Made by a program: the position numbers and the translations under genes
Notes under the pieces: model-generated
What the model saw: the letters and a program-made list of their open reading frames with translations, nothing else
Database searches by the model: none
What the model was told of the DNA's origin: nothing
Shown: positions 18,617-30,419 of the stretch, piece by piece
Numbering within the stretch: the first letter of the stretch is position 1
How the letters are laid out: each line of letters opens with the position of its first letter
From: Alkanindiges illinoisensis
Lineage (GTDB): Bacteria > Pseudomonadota > Gammaproteobacteria > Pseudomonadales > Moraxellaceae
Direction of reading: 5' to 3'
Assembly: GCF_004377485.1 (NCBI RefSeq)
Contig: NZ_SNTY01000076.1
Span: 58,001 to 122,000, forward strand
DNA length: 64,000 nucleotides

Positions 18617-19173
18617 GGTTGCACCTCACTATCTCTTACGAAATCTTCTTTAATCGAATCTTCTTCTGCAACTATAGGTTCACGCTTGCCCAAATGGAAT
18701 GCGGCGACTAAAGCACCTAAAAGTAACATGGCTGCAATTTCAACCAGCAACAGATAAGGGCCAAACAGCGCAATACCCACCTGCTTTGGACCAACGCCGT
18801 GCGTGCCAATTGCAGGATGCGCGGCAGTATTACCAGAAGACAGCATCCATACCAGTGCCAGACCGAGTAAAAAGCTTAGCAAGGCCGGTACAGTCCAGGC
18901 CGATGAGTTCAGCCACAATTTTTCCTGCTGGGTGGTCTGTGCGCCCAAATTAAGCATCATCACCACGAACACGAACAGCACCATAATGGCACCGGCATAC
19001 ACGATTACTTCCAGCGCACCTGCAAATGGCGCACCCACGATAAAGAAAATACCCGCCACCGCCAGCAATGACACAATCAGGTTAAGCAAGGCATGAACCG
19101 GATTGGTATTGGTTACCACCCGGATCGTAGACAACAGGGCCACAATGGCCATAAGGTAAAATGGCCAGATCAT
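18613..19173 (-). CDS. nuoJ: NADH-quinone oxidoreductase subunit J
   Basis: A membrane subunit of complex I of about 186 residues. [21 protein letters not shown] is the NuoJ signature, including the pi-bulge helix region. The start is placed at ATG 19173 ([11 protein letters not shown]), because GGAG lies about eight bases upstream and the family begins here; the frame is open for 33 more residues upstream that overlap nuoI and look non-coding. A charged tail ([16 protein letters not shown]) follows the last helix. Confidence 0.93.
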   Translation of the reverse strand: MIWPFYLMAIVALLSTIRVVTNTNPVHALLNLIVSLLAVAGIFFIVGAPFAGALEVIVYAGAIMVLFVFVVMMLNLGAQTTQQEKLWLNSSAWTVPALLSFLLGLALVWMLSSGNTAAHPAIGTHGVGPKQVGIALFGPYLLLVEIAAMLLLGALVAAFHLGKREPIVAEEDSIKEDFVRDSEVQP

Positions 19174-19186
19174 GCTAAATACTCCA

Positions 19187-19750
19187 TCATGGCAGTAGGC
19201 TCCGTGTATCAACAGGTGCAGATTCGCGCTCTGCTGCCCCTTTGGGTTTACCATCAATTGCCATACCGGCAACCCGGTAGAAATTATAATCAGGATATTT
19301 GCCAGGGCCTGAAATCAGCAAATGCTCTTTTTCATATACCAGATCCTGACGCACATATTCGCCCATTTCAAAATCCGGGGTTAACTGAATGGCCGTGGTC
19401 GGACAGGCTTCTTCACACATGCCACAGAAAATGCAGCGTGAAAAATTAATGCGGAAAAACTCAGGATACCAGCGCCCATCTTCTTTTTCTGCTTTTTGCA
19501 GCGAAATGCAGCCTACCGGACACGCCACTGCGCACAGGTTACAGGCCACGCAGCGCTCTTCCCCATCCGGGTCACGGGTCAGAATAATCCGGCCACGGTA
19601 ACGCGGTGGTACGATCTGTTCTGCCGGTACTTCCGGATATAAAATGGTATCACGCTTGCGAAAAGCATGAGTAAATACCATAAACAGGCTACGGACAATC
19701 GTCCCTGCTCCAATAACAACCTTCCCAAAGGAAGCCAGAATACTTGTCAT
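19187..19750 (-). CDS. nuoI: NADH-quinone oxidoreductase subunit I
   Basis: A 187-residue subunit carrying two [4Fe-4S] clusters (N6a and N6b). The ligands are visible as [15 protein letters not shown] near residue 69 and [15 protein letters not shown] near residue 108. It sits in the arm joining the peripheral and membrane parts of complex I. The N-terminal amphipathic stretch [15 protein letters not shown] anchors it to the membrane. Nineteen bases separate it from nuoH and 13 from nuoJ. Confidence 0.96.
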   Translation of the reverse strand: MTSILASFGKVVIGAGTIVRSLFMVFTHAFRKRDTILYPEVPAEQIVPPRYRGRIILTRDPDGEERCVACNLCAVACPVGCISLQKAEKEDGRWYPEFFRINFSRCIFCGMCEEACPTTAIQLTPDFEMGEYVRQDLVYEKEHLLISGPGKYPDYNFYRVAGMAIDGKPKGAAERESAPVDTRSLLP

Positions 19751-19769
19751 AACTGCTCTCCTTGCTCCC

Positions 19770-20801
19770 TTAGACGGAATAATTGTGCAGAATGACTGCA
19801 GCAGTAACCAAAAGATTAATCAGGGTTAATGGCAGACACACTTTCCAGCCAAAATTCATGACCTGATCATAACGTGGACGCATTAAGGAACCACGAGCCA
19901 ATACAAACATCATGACAAAGAACAGGGTTTTCACAATAAACCAGAAAACTGGTGGAACAAATGGAATTTCAATATTAAACGGCGCTAGCCAGCCGCCAAA
20001 AAACAGCACGACAATCAATGAGGAAATCACCACCACGTTGACATATTCAGCAACGAAGAACATGCCCCACTTCATACCCCCATATTCAATATGGTAACCC
20101 TCGGCAAGTTCCTGCTCGGCTTCCGGCTGATCAAACGGATGACGGTGAGTCACGGCAACACCGGCAATCGCAAAAATACAAAACCCTAGGAACTGCGGCA
20201 CAATGTTCCACAGGTCACGCTGCGATTCCACGATGTCACGCAGGTTGAATGAACCAGCAATGGCCACCACACCCATCAGCGACAAGCCCAGAAACACTTC
20301 ATACGAAATGGTCTGGGCTGCGGAGCGCAAGCCACCCAGCAAGGAATATTTGTTATTGGAGGACCAGCCGCCAAACAAGACAGCGTATACCGCAATACCA
20401 GCCATGGCCATAAAGAACAGCAGGCCAATATCAAGGTCAGCCACCCCAAGGGTTGGGCTAACTGGAATTACCATAAAGGACAGGACGGCAGTACCCATTG
20501 CCACTGCAGGCGCCAGACGGAAAGTGAGCTTATCGGCAAACTTGGGTGTCCAGTCTTCCTTAAACATGATTTTCAGCATGTCGGCAACAATCTGGAATAT
20601 CCCGCCGGGGCCAACCCGGTTAGGACCATAGCGGTCCTGCCATAAGGCCAGCAAACGGCGCTCAATAAAACTCATGAGCGCAGCAAATAATACAACCACC
20701 AGTAAAATCACAATGGACTGCACCACCATAAAGGTCGTTTGCCACTGGCTGGTGGTCATATAATCATTTAAAAATGATGGAATTGAAGGATCAATCCGCA
20801 T
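19770..20801 (-). CDS. nuoH: NADH-quinone oxidoreductase subunit H
   Basis: The 343-residue membrane subunit that forms the quinone chamber with NuoB and Nuo[21 protein letters not shown] at about residue 57 and [12 protein letters not shown] are the first family signature, and [19 protein letters not shown] near residue 220 is the conserved charged loop. Eight helices are expected. Two bases separate it from nuoG. Confidence 0.96.
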   Translation of the reverse strand: MRIDPSIPSFLNDYMTTSQWQTTFMVVQSIVILLVVVLFAALMSFIERRLLALWQDRYGPNRVGPGGIFQIVADMLKIMFKEDWTPKFADKLTFRLAPAVAMGTAVLSFMVIPVSPTLGVADLDIGLLFFMAMAGIAVYAVLFGGWSSNNKYSLLGGLRSAAQTISYEVFLGLSLMGVVAIAGSFNLRDIVESQRDLWNIVPQFLGFCIFAIAGVAVTHRHPFDQPEAEQELAEGYHIEYGGMKWGMFFVAEYVNVVVISSLIVVLFFGGWLAPFNIEIPFVPPVFWFIVKTLFFVMMFVLARGSLMRPRYDQVMNFGWKVCLPLTLINLLVTAAVILHNYSV

Positions 20802-20803
20802 TG

Positions 20804-23506
20804 TTAGACTCCTACCGCAGCAGCATCAACGCTGATGGCTATTGAATCGGTCAAGCTGACTACTGGCGCAAGTCCAACCGGATAACCTACATAACCATAT
20901 GGCAAATAGTCCACCACATTGACTGGCAGGTTAATGCTGGTATCACCTGCTTTTACAGTAACACGCTGGCCCTGCTGAACATTCAGGCGGGCAGCATCAT
21001 CACGGCTTACACTAAATGCAGCTTCTGGAATGCGTGACTGCATAACCGGGGTACGTACTGTCATTTCGCCACTGGCAAAAATATGATGAACCGGAACCAG
21101 ACGGTAGGTACTGTCATTGTCCAGTAGCGGTGCTGGAGCCACAAAACTGCGTGCCGGACGTTTTGGCAGACGATCAAACAGGCGCACGCCCGGATCCCCC
21201 GCTTTTAGATGTCCACCGACTTCATCCTGAAACTTGTTCCACGATTGTGGTGAGTTCCAGCCCGGCGCCCAGGCAAATGGAATCAGCGAGGATGATTCCT
21301 GCGGGCCAACATAGCCTTCCATGGAGAAAGCCAGTGCAGAATCCACATCAACTGGCTGCTTGGGTTCATGCACAGAAATTGGCGCACGCATGGCGGTACG
21401 ACCAGAATAACGGCGTGGTTCACGGGCAATTTTTAAGCCATGTACACGATAGCCTGCATCTGGCGCAACATCCAGAATGCCTTCCAGCACAGGAATTTTT
21501 CTGGCCACTGCTTCAACCACGTCATCCAGTACAGTCCAGTCAATTGACTTACCCTGAATGCCAGTATGAATGGCATGTAGCCAGCGCCAGCTTTCCTTGA
21601 TGCTGATTTCCGGGTTGTAATAAGCCGGATCAAACACCTGGAAGTAGCGCTGTGCACGACCTTCCTGACTCACCACTGTGCCATCACCTTCAGCAAAACT
21701 TGCCGCAGACAATACAATTGAGGCTTTCTTAACGGTTGGAGTTTCCTGATGATCCAGCACAATAATCTGCTGGGTTTTTGCCAGTGCAGTCTTGATCTGT
21801 TGCGCTGGCAGACGGCGGTACAGGTCATTTTCAACCACAACCACAGCATCATAGTTTTGCGCAAAAGCCTGTTCCAACGGCATACCGCCCATCAGCGCCA
21901 GCCCCATGGAATTCACTTCTGGTACAACCAGTGTCAGGCCAGCTTGTTCGCCCAGGTTTAAGGCAATTTGTGCTGCGGCTTCCATCAATGCAGGTTCTAG
22001 CAAGCTGGTTCCAGAAATGATCAGTGGCTTTTTGGCATGCTTGAGCTGACGCGCTACTTCCAGTGCAAACACCTTGGCATCATCGGAAATATCACCATTC
22101 ATGGCTTCAGCTTTAATCGCGGCGGCAATGGCAAAACCTAAACGTGCAATATCGTTGGGTGAGGCAACCACTTCACCTTCAGCAATATCACTTAAGCGCG
22201 TGGCAACCGGACTTAAAATATAAACCGGGCTTTTTGCATCCTGTGCAATACGGGCAACCGGCTCGGCCAGCCAGCCTTGCGTTTTGCGATCGCTTGCCAT
22301 TTCCAGCCCTTTATTCTTGGCAGACTGGCGTACTGATAGTGCCATACGCGGTGCAGTCTGAGTCAGGTCTTCACCCAGAATCAGGACGGCATCGTAATCT
22401 TCCACTTCACGCAGGTTCGGATTATAAATGCCTTCGGTTTGCATCAGGCTAGCCGCTAGCTCAACCAGTTGCTGTTCCTGCTGGGTCATACCGGTAGAAA
22501 AATTGTCATTGCCAACCAGCTCACGCAAGGCAAAATTGCTTTCCAGACTGGCGCGTGGTGAGCCAATACCCAGCACGTTCTGGCCTTTTAAGCTGGCAAT
22601 CGCCTGATCCAGTGCTTCATCTACACTGACCGTTAAGGTACGGCCTTCAATGTGTAACTGTGGCTGACGTGGACGATCCTTGCGATTGACATAGCCTGCA
22701 CCAAAGCGACCCTTGTCACACAGGAAATACTGGTTGACCGAGCCGTTAAAGCGGTTTTCAATCCGGCGCAGTTCGCCATAGCGTTCTCCCGGAGAAATAT
22801 TGCAGCCTGAGGAACAGCCCTGACAAATGCTGGGTGCATACTGCATATCCCATTTGCGGTTGTAACGCTCGGAATGGGTTTTATCGGTGAATACGCCGGT
22901 TGGACAAACTTCAACCAGATTACCCGAGAACTCGCTTTCCAGTACACCATCTTTTTCACGGCCAAAATAAACCCGTGCTGCGTTGCCATAAACGCCAAGA
23001 TCAGTACCGCCTGCATAATCCTTGTAATAGCGCACACAGCGATAGCACGCAATACAGCGGTTCATCTCATGAGCAATAAATGGACCCAGATCCTGATTCT
23101 GATGCGTGCGTTTGGTAAAGCGATAACGACGGCGGTCATGGCCAGTCATTACGGTCATATCCTGCAAATGACAGTGTCCACCTTCCTCGCACACCGGACA
23201 GTCATGCGGGTGGTTGGTCATCAGGTATTCCACGATAGTTTCGCGAAATGCCCGTGCTTCGTCATCTTCAATAGAAATATAGGTATCATTGACAGCAGGT
23301 GTCATGCAGGACATCACCAGACGTCCGCGCTTGTCATCCGCATTGGCATATTGTTTCACTGCGCACTGACGGCATGAGCCTACAGAACCCAGTGACGGAT
23401 GCCAACAAAAATAGGGAATATCAAGACCAAGGGACAGACAAGCCTGTAACAGGTTCTCTGATCCATCAACCTCATAATCTTTACCATCGACATGTATTGT
23501 AGCCAT
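20804..23506 (-). CDS. nuoG: NADH-quinone oxidoreductase subunit G
   Basis: A 900-residue peripheral-arm subunit with a molybdopterin-oxidoreductase-like fold. The N-terminal [2Fe-2S] ferredoxin domain shows [30 protein letters not shown] is the histidine-containing cluster N5 region; [11 protein letters not shown] with a downstream CPTG carries N4; and CQGCSSGCN near residue 228 is the ligand set of the extra N7 cluster known from E. coli-type NuoG. The length agrees with pseudomonad homologues. Eleven bases separate it from nuoF. Confidence 0.95.
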   Translation of the reverse strand: MATIHVDGKDYEVDGSENLLQACLSLGLDIPYFCWHPSLGSVGSCRQCAVKQYANADDKRGRLVMSCMTPAVNDTYISIEDDEARAFRETIVEYLMTNHPHDCPVCEEGGHCHLQDMTVMTGHDRRRYRFTKRTHQNQDLGPFIAHEMNRCIACYRCVRYYKDYAGGTDLGVYGNAARVYFGREKDGVLESEFSGNLVEVCPTGVFTDKTHSERYNRKWDMQYAPSICQGCSSGCNISPGERYGELRRIENRFNGSVNQYFLCDKGRFGAGYVNRKDRPRQPQLHIEGRTLTVSVDEALDQAIASLKGQNVLGIGSPRASLESNFALRELVGNDNFSTGMTQQEQQLVELAASLMQTEGIYNPNLREVEDYDAVLILGEDLTQTAPRMALSVRQSAKNKGLEMASDRKTQGWLAEPVARIAQDAKSPVYILSPVATRLSDIAEGEVVASPNDIARLGFAIAAAIKAEAMNGDISDDAKVFALEVARQLKHAKKPLIISGTSLLEPALMEAAAQIALNLGEQAGLTLVVPEVNSMGLALMGGMPLEQAFAQNYDAVVVVENDLYRRLPAQQIKTALAKTQQIIVLDHQETPTVKKASIVLSAASFAEGDGTVVSQEGRAQRYFQVFDPAYYNPEISIKESWRWLHAIHTGIQGKSIDWTVLDDVVEAVARKIPVLEGILDVAPDAGYRVHGLKIAREPRRYSGRTAMRAPISVHEPKQPVDVDSALAFSMEGYVGPQESSSLIPFAWAPGWNSPQSWNKFQDEVGGHLKAGDPGVRLFDRLPKRPARSFVAPAPLLDNDSTYRLVPVHHIFASGEMTVRTPVMQSRIPEAAFSVSRDDAARLNVQQGQRVTVKAGDTSINLPVNVVDYLPYGYVGYPVGLAPVVSLTDSIAISVDAAAVGV

Positions 23507-23517
23507 CGCCTGGTTCC

Positions 23518-24867
23518 TTAAGCTTGCTGAGCGTTGCTGGTTTGAACCACGGATTCCGCTTCTTTGGGAATCAGTGCTTCAAACTCGCTGCGAAAATATT
23601 TTAGGGCGCTTTGTAATGGCTCCATGGCACCGGGCGCATGTGCACAGAAAGTCTTACCAATCCACAAATTCTTGGTGAGCTGTTCCAGATGGGTAATGTC
23701 TTCCATCTTGCCACGACCATGTTCAATGGCAGACAGCGCTTTTACGCTCCATGGCAAGCCATCACGGCATGGCGTACACCAGCCACAGGATTCACGCGCA
23801 AAGAATTCTTCCAGATTGCGGGTCAGCGATACCATGCACTGGGTTTCATCCACCACCATGATCAGGCAAGTGCCCAGACGTGAACCTGCTTTCATAATGC
23901 TGTCGGCATCCATCGGCAGATCAAGATGCTCAGCGGTTAAAAAGTCGGTGGATGCACCACCGGGCAGCCAGGCTTTGAGCTTTAGGCCATCGCGCATGCC
24001 ACCCGCATACTCTTCAATCACTTCGCGTGCCGTGGTACCAAATGGCAGCTCCCACAAACCGGGGAAACGCACCTTGCCGGAAACACCATAAATCTTGGTA
24101 CCGGGGTCCTTGCTCTTGTGGGCAGACAGATTGATATACCACTCTGGTCCACGCAGCAAAATGGCTGGCAGATTATTAAAGGTTTCAACATTATTCACAA
24201 TTGTTGGGCGGCCCCAGGCACCAGCCACCTGTGGAAATGGCGGCTTGGTACGTGGATTGGCACGGCGGCCTTCCAGCGAATTAATCAGTGCGGTTTCTTC
24301 ACCACAAATATAACGGCCAGCGCCAGTGTGCACGTGAATTTCAAAGTTCCAACCGGTATCCAGAATGTTTTTGCCCAGATAGCCCTTGGCACGCACCTGT
24401 TCCAGTGCTTCATTCAGATAGCGGGCCGCTTCAATGTATTCACCACGAATAAAGATATAACCTTGCGTGGCTTCCAGCGTATAACCCGCAATGATCATGC
24501 CTTCAATCAACTGATGAGGCAGCTTTTCCATGAGCAGGCGATCTTTAAAGGTGCCCGGCTCCATTTCATCGGCATTACAAATCAGGTAACGCGGGCCACC
24601 ATCATTGGGCGCCATCAGCGACCATTTGATGCCTGCCGGAAAGCCAGCACCACCACGGCCTTTAACCGTTGCTGCCTTAACCACTTCCTGCACTTCAGCG
24701 GGCGTTAGCTTCAAGGCTTTTTTCATGCCTGCATAACCTTCCAGTGACTCATAAGTATCGACATCATGCAAGAATTCATGATGTTTTAACCGCCAGGTCA
24801 ACGGATGGGTTTCTGCGGTGCCGTTACCGTGAATAGGTCTTGGTTCTGTATTTACATGGCTCGTCAT
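23518..24867 (-). CDS. nuoF: NADH-quinone oxidoreductase subunit F
   Basis: The 449-residue NADH-oxidising subunit with FMN and cluster N3. [16 protein letters not shown] near residue 70 is the NADH/FMN glycine-rich loop, [19 protein letters not shown] near residue 182 is the FMN-binding signature, and [12 protein letters not shown] near residue 360, with a later cysteine at TFCAHAPGA, holds the [4Fe-4S] cluster. Its start overlaps the nuoE stop by four bases. Confidence 0.96.
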   Translation of the reverse strand: MTSHVNTEPRPIHGNGTAETHPLTWRLKHHEFLHDVDTYESLEGYAGMKKALKLTPAEVQEVVKAATVKGRGGAGFPAGIKWSLMAPNDGGPRYLICNADEMEPGTFKDRLLMEKLPHQLIEGMIIAGYTLEATQGYIFIRGEYIEAARYLNEALEQVRAKGYLGKNILDTGWNFEIHVHTGAGRYICGEETALINSLEGRRANPRTKPPFPQVAGAWGRPTIVNNVETFNNLPAILLRGPEWYINLSAHKSKDPGTKIYGVSGKVRFPGLWELPFGTTAREVIEEYAGGMRDGLKLKAWLPGGASTDFLTAEHLDLPMDADSIMKAGSRLGTCLIMVVDETQCMVSLTRNLEEFFARESCGWCTPCRDGLPWSVKALSAIEHGRGKMEDITHLEQLTKNLWIGKTFCAHAPGAMEPLQSALKYFRSEFEALIPKEAESVVQTSNAQQA

Positions 24868-25373
24868 ACATATTGCTCCAGTAAGGCAGCGATGTCATTG
24901 ACACCGACCAGACCATGCGTATCTTCATTGATCATCAGGGTTGGCCCCTTGTCACAATTGCCCAGACAGCAAATGGGTAACAAGGTAAAGCGGCCATCTG
25001 CTGTGGTTTGGCCGTATTGGATTCCGAGGTGCTTTTGAAATGCTTCAGCCAGTGTTTCAGCGCCCATCAGGAAACAGGCAATCGAATCACACAGCAAAAT
25101 CACATTACGGCCTACCGGACGACGGTAAATGCGGTTATAGAACGTGGCTACACCTTCTACGTCAGCTGCTGAAATACCCAGCATCTGGCCAATCGCAGCT
25201 ACCTGTGCATCATCCACCCAGCCATTGCGCTTTTGCACAATTTTCAGCGCGTCCAGACAAGCAGCACGCGGATCAGGATAATGGGCAATCTGGTGCTCAA
25301 TATCGTGAATTTCTTGCGTGGTCAAAATGGCTTCAACATTCACACGCGGTTTTTTATCAGTCAAAATCATCAT
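24864..25373 (-). CDS. nuoE: NADH-quinone oxidoreductase subunit E
   Basis: A 169-residue thioredoxin-fold subunit carrying [2Fe-2S] cluster N1a. The four ligands are visible as LCDSIAC and [27 protein letters not shown] near residue 75 is the usual family motif. It lies 15 bases after nuoCD and overlaps nuoF by four bases. Confidence 0.95.
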   Translation of the reverse strand: MMILTDKKPRVNVEAILTTQEIHDIEHQIAHYPDPRAACLDALKIVQKRNGWVDDAQVAAIGQMLGISAADVEGVATFYNRIYRRPVGRNVILLCDSIACFLMGAETLAEAFQKHLGIQYGQTTADGRFTLLPICCLGNCDKGPTLMINEDTHGLVGVNDIAALLEQYV

Positions 25374-25388
25374 GATAGTGCTATCCCC

Positions 25389-27188
25389 TTAACGATCCAC
25401 ATCGGCCATTACAATATCGATGGTCGCCAGATAAATAATCAAGTCGGACACCAGACTGCCATTAATTACAGAAGGAATTTGTTGCAAGTGCGGGAACGTC
25501 GGTGTACGAATCCTGGTACGATAACTCATGGTTGATTTATCGGACGTCAGATAATAAGTACTCGCCCCTTTCACTACCTCAGCCATGACGGTAGACTCGC
25601 CTGCTGGCATCACCGGACCCCACGATACACTTAAGAAGTGGTTAATCAGGGTTTCAATATCATGCAGGGTTTTGTCTTTTGGCGGTGGCACAGCCAGCGG
25701 ATGGTCGGCTTTATATGGGCCAGACGGCATGTTGTTCAGGCATTGCTCAATAATGCGCATGGACTGCCAGATTTCTTCGTAATGCACCAGAATACGATCA
25801 TAGGCATCACCGTGGTAGCATAGTGGCACTTCAAACTCAAAGTTCTCATAACCACTATATGGACGCGCTTTACGCACATCAAAATCAATCCCAGTAGCAC
25901 GCAAGCCAGTACCAGTAACACCCCAGGCCAGTGCCTGTTTGGCATCATACTGGGCAACGTTGCGGGTACGGCCAATCATCACACTGTTTTGCAGGGCGGC
26001 CTTTTTGTACTCTTTTAGGCGGCTTGGCATCCAGTCAAGGAATTCACGCACCAGCTTTTGCCAGCCATTTGGCAAGTCTGCCGCTGTACCACCAATACGG
26101 AACCATGCCGGATGCATCCGGAAACCAGTAATGGCTTCAATCACATCATAAATTTTCTGGCGATCGGTAAACATATAGAATACCGGCGTCATACCTCCGG
26201 CATCCTGAATGGCAGTACCAATAAACAGCAAGTGGTTATTGATGCGGAAAAATTCGGACAGCATCACGCGGATGACTTGCGCACGGTCAGGAACAGTAAT
26301 ACCTGCCAGTTTTTCAACTGACATGACATACGGCATGTTTTGCGCAACACCGCCCAGATAATCCACCCGGTCGGTATAGGGAATATACGAATGCCAGGTT
26401 TGACGCTCGCCCATTTTCTCGGCACCACGGTGGTGGTAACCAATATCAGGCACACTGTCTACAACTTCCTCACCATCCAGCTGCAATACCACACGGAACG
26501 CACCATGCGCGGATGGATGGTTGGGGCCAAGGTTTAAGAACATGAAGTCCTCATCCTTGTTGCCCCGTTTCATGCCCCAGTCTTCCGGTACAAAGCGCAG
26601 TTGTTCCTGCTCAAAGTCCTGCTTGGCCTTGTCCAGATAGTACGGCGTGTATTCTGTCGCACGCGCAGAATAATCTTTGCGTAGCGGATGACCTTCCCAG
26701 TAGGTTGGCAGCAAAATGCGGCGCAACATTGGATGACCCGTAAAGTTGATGCCAAACATATCGTAGGCTTCGCGCTCATACCAGTTGGCATTTGGCCAGA
26801 TTCGCGTTGCAGTTGGAATGTTCAGATCAGCCATTGACAACGCTACCTTAACGCGAATATCCGTGTTGCGCTCCAGCGACAACAGGTGATAAAACACGGT
26901 AAAGTCGGATGGGGGCAACCCGTCACGATGATTGCGTAGACGCTCATCCATGGCGGAAAGGTCGAACAGCATCACATAAGGACGTGACACCGTTCGCAGG
27001 AACATTAGTACATCCAGAAGCTGCGAACGTTCAACCCAGATCGTTGGAAAGTCTTCAAACGTGGTTTGTATGCGGAAAGAGTCACCAAACTTGCCGCGTA
27101 GCTCTTCTAAAACAGCAAAGGCAGGTCGTTTATCAACCGCAGGTGACTGTGATGCAGCATCTGGCAAAACAATTGATTCTTCAGCCAT
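25389..27188 (-). CDS. nuoCD: Fused NADH-quinone oxidoreductase subunit C/D
   Basis: A 599-residue fusion of the NuoC and NuoD subunits. The NuoC part occupies about residues 1-200, with [18 protein letters not shown] near residue 138 and HPLRKDY closing it. The NuoD part begins near residue 215 with [14 protein letters not shown], the quinone-site histidine loop, and includes [19 protein letters not shown]. The fused form is characteristic of many gammaproteobacteria. A 105-base gap with a perfect hairpin separates it from nuoB, the only large gap in this operon. Confidence 0.96.
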   Translation of the reverse strand: MAEESIVLPDAASQSPAVDKRPAFAVLEELRGKFGDSFRIQTTFEDFPTIWVERSQLLDVLMFLRTVSRPYVMLFDLSAMDERLRNHRDGLPPSDFTVFYHLLSLERNTDIRVKVALSMADLNIPTATRIWPNANWYEREAYDMFGINFTGHPMLRRILLPTYWEGHPLRKDYSARATEYTPYYLDKAKQDFEQEQLRFVPEDWGMKRGNKDEDFMFLNLGPNHPSAHGAFRVVLQLDGEEVVDSVPDIGYHHRGAEKMGERQTWHSYIPYTDRVDYLGGVAQNMPYVMSVEKLAGITVPDRAQVIRVMLSEFFRINNHLLFIGTAIQDAGGMTPVFYMFTDRQKIYDVIEAITGFRMHPAWFRIGGTAADLPNGWQKLVREFLDWMPSRLKEYKKAALQNSVMIGRTRNVAQYDAKQALAWGVTGTGLRATGIDFDVRKARPYSGYENFEFEVPLCYHGDAYDRILVHYEEIWQSMRIIEQCLNNMPSGPYKADHPLAVPPPKDKTLHDIETLINHFLSVSWGPVMPAGESTVMAEVVKGASTYYLTSDKSTMSYRTRIRTPTFPHLQQIPSVINGSLVSDLIIYLATIDIVMADVDR

Positions 27189-27260
27189 TGGTTAGGCTTC
27201 CTATTTACTACAAATTCTGGCGCACAAGGATCAGCATTAATCACTTGCATAAGCTGGCAA

Positions 27261-27280
27261 AACGCTGCAAAGGCAGCGTT
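27261..27280 (-). promoter_or_regulatory. Intercistronic hairpin between nuoB and nuoCD
   Basis: AACGCTGC (27261-27268) and GCAGCGTT (27273-27280) form a perfect 8-bp stem with a four-base loop. On the transcribed strand the stem starts 14 bases after the nuoB stop and ends in GTTTTGCC, with a short T run. It could be an attenuator, an RNA-processing site or an mRNA stabiliser; the sequence does not say which. Confidence 0.55.
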
Positions 27281-27293
27281 AGGGGTACAACAA

Positions 27294-27971
27294 TTACCGA
27301 CTTTCGTCTGGTGAACGCAAATTCGTCACTGCAATCCGTTCCGCTTTTTTGCGGTCACGCTCCGGCTGCATTTTTGGACGATATACCGGTTTTAGGTCAT
27401 CGCCGATTACCGCTGATAATGGACGACGTTCTTTTTGAATCTGATCCTGCAACAGCATGAGGGCTTGAATCAATGCTTCAGGACGTGGTGGGCAACCTGG
27501 TACATACACATCAACAGGAATGATTTTATCCACGCCCTGCACGACTGAATAAATATCGTACATGCCACCGGAATTGGCGCAGGCGCCCATGGAAATGACC
27601 CACTTGGGTTCCAGCATTTGCTCATACAAGCGCTGAATAACTGGCGCCATTTTAATAAAGCAGGTACCCGCCACGATCATCAGGTCGGCCTGACGTGGTG
27701 AAGCGCGGATAACCTCGGCACCAAAACGCGACATATCATGGACGGCTGTTAAAGTGGTGGCATATTCCACATAGCAGCAGGATGTTCCAAAGTTATAAGG
27801 CCACAGTGAGTTTTTGCGACCCCAATTAACAGAAGAATGCAACAAGTCCTCAAGCTTGGTCATGAAGACGTTCTTGTTGACATCATCGGCAACCGGATCA
27901 TTGACTTCCCTGCGATCCTGCAATGGATATTGCTCTGCATTGGGATTGGCGCGGGTCAGGGTATATTTCAT
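27294..27971 (-). CDS. nuoB: NADH-quinone oxidoreductase subunit B
   Basis: The 225-residue subunit that holds the terminal [4Fe-4S] cluster N2. Ligands appear as TSCCYVEY near residue 63, GTCFIKMAP near residue 129 and [11 protein letters not shown] near residue 158. [15 protein letters not shown] is the surrounding family motif. The C-terminal 40 residues are a basic/charged extension ([16 protein letters not shown]) common in pseudomonad-type NuoB. Six bases separate it from nuoA. Confidence 0.96.
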   Translation of the reverse strand: MKYTLTRANPNAEQYPLQDRREVNDPVADDVNKNVFMTKLEDLLHSSVNWGRKNSLWPYNFGTSCCYVEYATTLTAVHDMSRFGAEVIRASPRQADLMIVAGTCFIKMAPVIQRLYEQMLEPKWVISMGACANSGGMYDIYSVVQGVDKIIPVDVYVPGCPPRPEALIQALMLLQDQIQKERRPLSAVIGDDLKPVYRPKMQPERDRKKAERIAVTNLRSPDESR

Positions 27972-27977
27972 ATCGCA

Positions 27978-28535
27978 TTACTCCTTAACAGCAGTTGCAG
28001 AAGACACGCGATCAGTACGTGACGCCATCTTGCCCGATAGCTGCGCTGGCACTTTTCCGGTAGGGTCAGTTTCCAGTTCTTCAATATTGTTAAAACGGGT
28101 GATTTCTGACAGATCCATGTTTGGCTTGCCAATTTGCGGCTGAATACCAGCCTGCTTACGGCGATCAGCTGGTGACCAGTTCAGGGAGCCAGTGCTGAGT
28201 TCATAAACCAGACCAATCAGCAGGATCAGTACAAAAATCGCGGCAGTCCAGAAACCTGTCCAGCCGACTTCGCGCACCGAAACAGACCATGCATAAAGGT
28301 AGAGTGCCTCAAGATCGAACACTACGAAAAAGATAGCAACAAGATAAAACTTGGCAGACAGGCGCAGACGCGCACCGCCAGCGCCGACGACCCCTGATTC
28401 AAAGGGTTCATTTTTGGCACGACCCCATGCTTTGCCACCCAGCAGCAAGGGAACGGTCAGCATGAAGACGCACAAAAAAGTGACGCCGATAACGAAAGCC
28501 ACAACGGCCCAGTCATATGGAGTAATGGCACTCAT
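27978..28535 (-). CDS. nuoA: NADH-quinone oxidoreductase subunit A
   Basis: The first gene of the operon, a 185-residue three-helix membrane subunit. [22 protein letters not shown] near residue 44 is the quinone-chamber loop signature of NuoA, and [13 protein letters not shown] is the second helix with conserved Asp and Glu. The C-terminal 50 residues form a hydrophilic tail longer than the roughly 137-147-residue E. coli and Pseudomonas proteins. AGGAG lies about ten bases before the ATG. Confidence 0.93.
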   Translation of the reverse strand: MSAITPYDWAVVAFVIGVTFLCVFMLTVPLLLGGKAWGRAKNEPFESGVVGAGGARLRLSAKFYLVAIFFVVFDLEALYLYAWSVSVREVGWTGFWTAAIFVLILLIGLVYELSTGSLNWSPADRRKQAGIQPQIGKPNMDLSEITRFNNIEELETDPTGKVPAQLSGKMASRTDRVSSATAVKE

Positions 28536-29078
28536 GCGGGGACAACTCCTGGCAGGCCAAAATAATTTTGGTAGGTAAAATACATTTGGTTAGGAAAAAA
28601 CCAAATCCTTGAAGATTGCATCGGATTGTACCTGATTTTGCCTAATTGTTTCTAGCCATGTATCCGTATTGAGTTCAGCTAAAACCATAATATTTGTTTA
28701 TTTTTTATTCATTCATTAAGGCATTAATTCATTTACTTTTTGTATTATCGTGGTGCATTTTTTAAAAATCAGACTTTAGTCTTAAGTTTCGTTTAATTTT
28801 TATAACCCTTAATTTTTCTATTTATGAATGGGCGATAAAGATAGTAAAAATCTGCTTATTTCGCTATTGATTAAAAATTACTATGCTTACTATCTGTAAG
28901 TTAAGTGCTCTTTCATAAAAAACTCCTATATTTCATAAATCATGGATAAAAATGCAGAATAGAATTGAATATGATTACAATTCATTAACATTTTGATATA
29001 TAAAAAAACAATTCAGCCAATCTAAATCATGCAATCAGTCTTTATAGTCGTTTTCATTTAAAATCAAACTGATATCTT
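28536..29078. other. Divergent promoter region between nuoA and macA
   Basis: These 543 bases are very AT-rich and contain no credible coding frame. They must carry the nuo operon promoter (minus strand) and the macA promoter (plus strand). I could not settle on unique -35/-10 pairs because so many AT-rich hexamers fit. Confidence 0.5.
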
Positions 29079-30416
29079 ATGTTGCCGAAGTCCAGACCCC
29101 TGAAAATCCTGGTAATTGTTTTAATTACTGCGCTGGTGGCCGTGTTGGCCTGGAAATTCTTTAAACCCAAAGAAGAAAAGCCGCAATACATTACGGCTAA
29201 GGTAAGCCGTGGCGATATTGAAGAAACAGTCCTGGCTACAGGTACATTACAGGCCGAGCAACTGGTGAGTGTAGGTGCTCAGGTGTCAGGCCAGGTTAAA
29301 AAAATGTATGTCAAGCTGGGAGATCAGGTTAAACAGGGACAACTGATTGCCCAGATTGATTCAGTACGGCAGGAAAATGATTTACGAAATGAGGAAGCTG
29401 CACTGGATAACCTGCTGGCACAAAAGGCGACCCGTCTGGCTACCCTAAAAGAAGCACAGCTGGCCTTTAACCGCCAGAAGCAGATGCTGGCACAGGATGC
29501 CACTTCCCGCGCCGAGTATGAAAGCGCACAAGCTACCTTTGAAACCGCGCAGGCCAATGTTAAAGCCATTAATGCGCAGATTGAACAAAGTCGCCTGACC
29601 ATTTCAACCGCCCGTGAAAACGTGGGCTATACCCGCATTACCGCACCGATTAATGGCACCGTAGTGGCCATTGTGACCGAAGAAGGCCAGACCGTAAATG
29701 CAAACCAGTCTGCCCCAACGATTGTGAAGCTGGCCAAGCTACAAACCATGACCATTAAGGCGCAAGTCAGTGAAGCTGATGTGATGCGCATTAATCAGGG
29801 CCAGCCAGTATATTTCACTACGCTGGGTGAACCCGACAAGAAAATTTATGCCAGCCTGCGCGCAATTGAACCCGCACCGGATTCAATCGCCACTGAAAGC
29901 AGTAGTAGTTCTAGCAGTAGCACCAGCAGCAGTGCGGTTTATTACAATGCCTTGTTTGATGTACCCAACCCGGATGGCCAGCTTCGCATTGATATGACTG
30001 CACAGGTCTATATTGTGCTCAATGAAGCCAAAAATGTGCTCACTGTTCCTGCCGCTGCCCTGAGCACTGGACAGGGACGCGGTAAAAAATCAGGTCAGGG
30101 TAATGCCAGTAACGATCAGGCTAGTGCCCGCTCCGGCAATGACAGTAATAATGCTGGTGCCAACACTGATGGCAATGCCTCAAGCAGCAAAGCCAGCGCC
30201 AGCAGCAAGATTGCCAATCGCCGGGCCATGGTACGCGTACTTGATCAGGAAGGTAACGCTGTACCACGTCAGGTGCAGGTAGGCTTGAATAACCGGATTA
30301 CTGCTGAAATCAAGTCAGGGCTTAAGGAAGGTGAAGAAGTGGTGATTGCTGATAGCACTGACTCTTCCAACAATAGTGCCAAACGCTCCAGTAACCGTGG
30401 CCCGATGAGGTTTTAA
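29079..30416 (+). CDS. macA: MacA-like periplasmic adaptor subunit
   Basis: A 445-residue membrane-fusion protein of a tripartite exporter. An N-terminal anchor helix (ILVIVLITALVAVLAW) is followed by a lipoyl half-domain with ATGTLQAEQLVSVGAQVSGQV, an alpha-helical hairpin (about residues 100-180), and the second lipoyl half at YTRITAPINGTVVAI. The beta-barrel and membrane-proximal domains carry two low-complexity stretches: a Ser tract near residues 274-285 and a Ser/Asn/Gly-rich insert near residues 328-383. MacB follows after three bases and an outer membrane factor after that, so the whole pump is encoded here. No strong ribosome site is visible before the ATG. Confidence 0.88.
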   Translation: MLPKSRPLKILVIVLITALVAVLAWKFFKPKEEKPQYITAKVSRGDIEETVLATGTLQAEQLVSVGAQVSGQVKKMYVKLGDQVKQGQLIAQIDSVRQENDLRNEEAALDNLLAQKATRLATLKEAQLAFNRQKQMLAQDATSRAEYESAQATFETAQANVKAINAQIEQSRLTISTARENVGYTRITAPINGTVVAIVTEEGQTVNANQSAPTIVKLAKLQTMTIKAQVSEADVMRINQGQPVYFTTLGEPDKKIYASLRAIEPAPDSIATESSSSSSSSTSSSAVYYNALFDVPNPDGQLRIDMTAQVYIVLNEAKNVLTVPAAALSTGQGRGKKSGQGNASNDQASARSGNDSNNAGANTDGNASSSKASASSKIANRRAMVRVLDQEGNAVPRQVQVGLNNRITAEIKSGLKEGEEVVIADSTDSSNNSAKRSSNRGPMRF

Positions 30417-30419
30417 ACA

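Noticed and set aside
19174..19272. N-terminal extension of nuoJ into nuoI
   Set aside because: A GGAG site sits before the ATG at 19173 and the extension is unlike NuoJ; it only reflects overlap with nuoI in another frame.
20203..20631. Plus-strand open frame across nuoH
   Set aside because: Antisense to a well-supported gene and without a ribosome site or motif.
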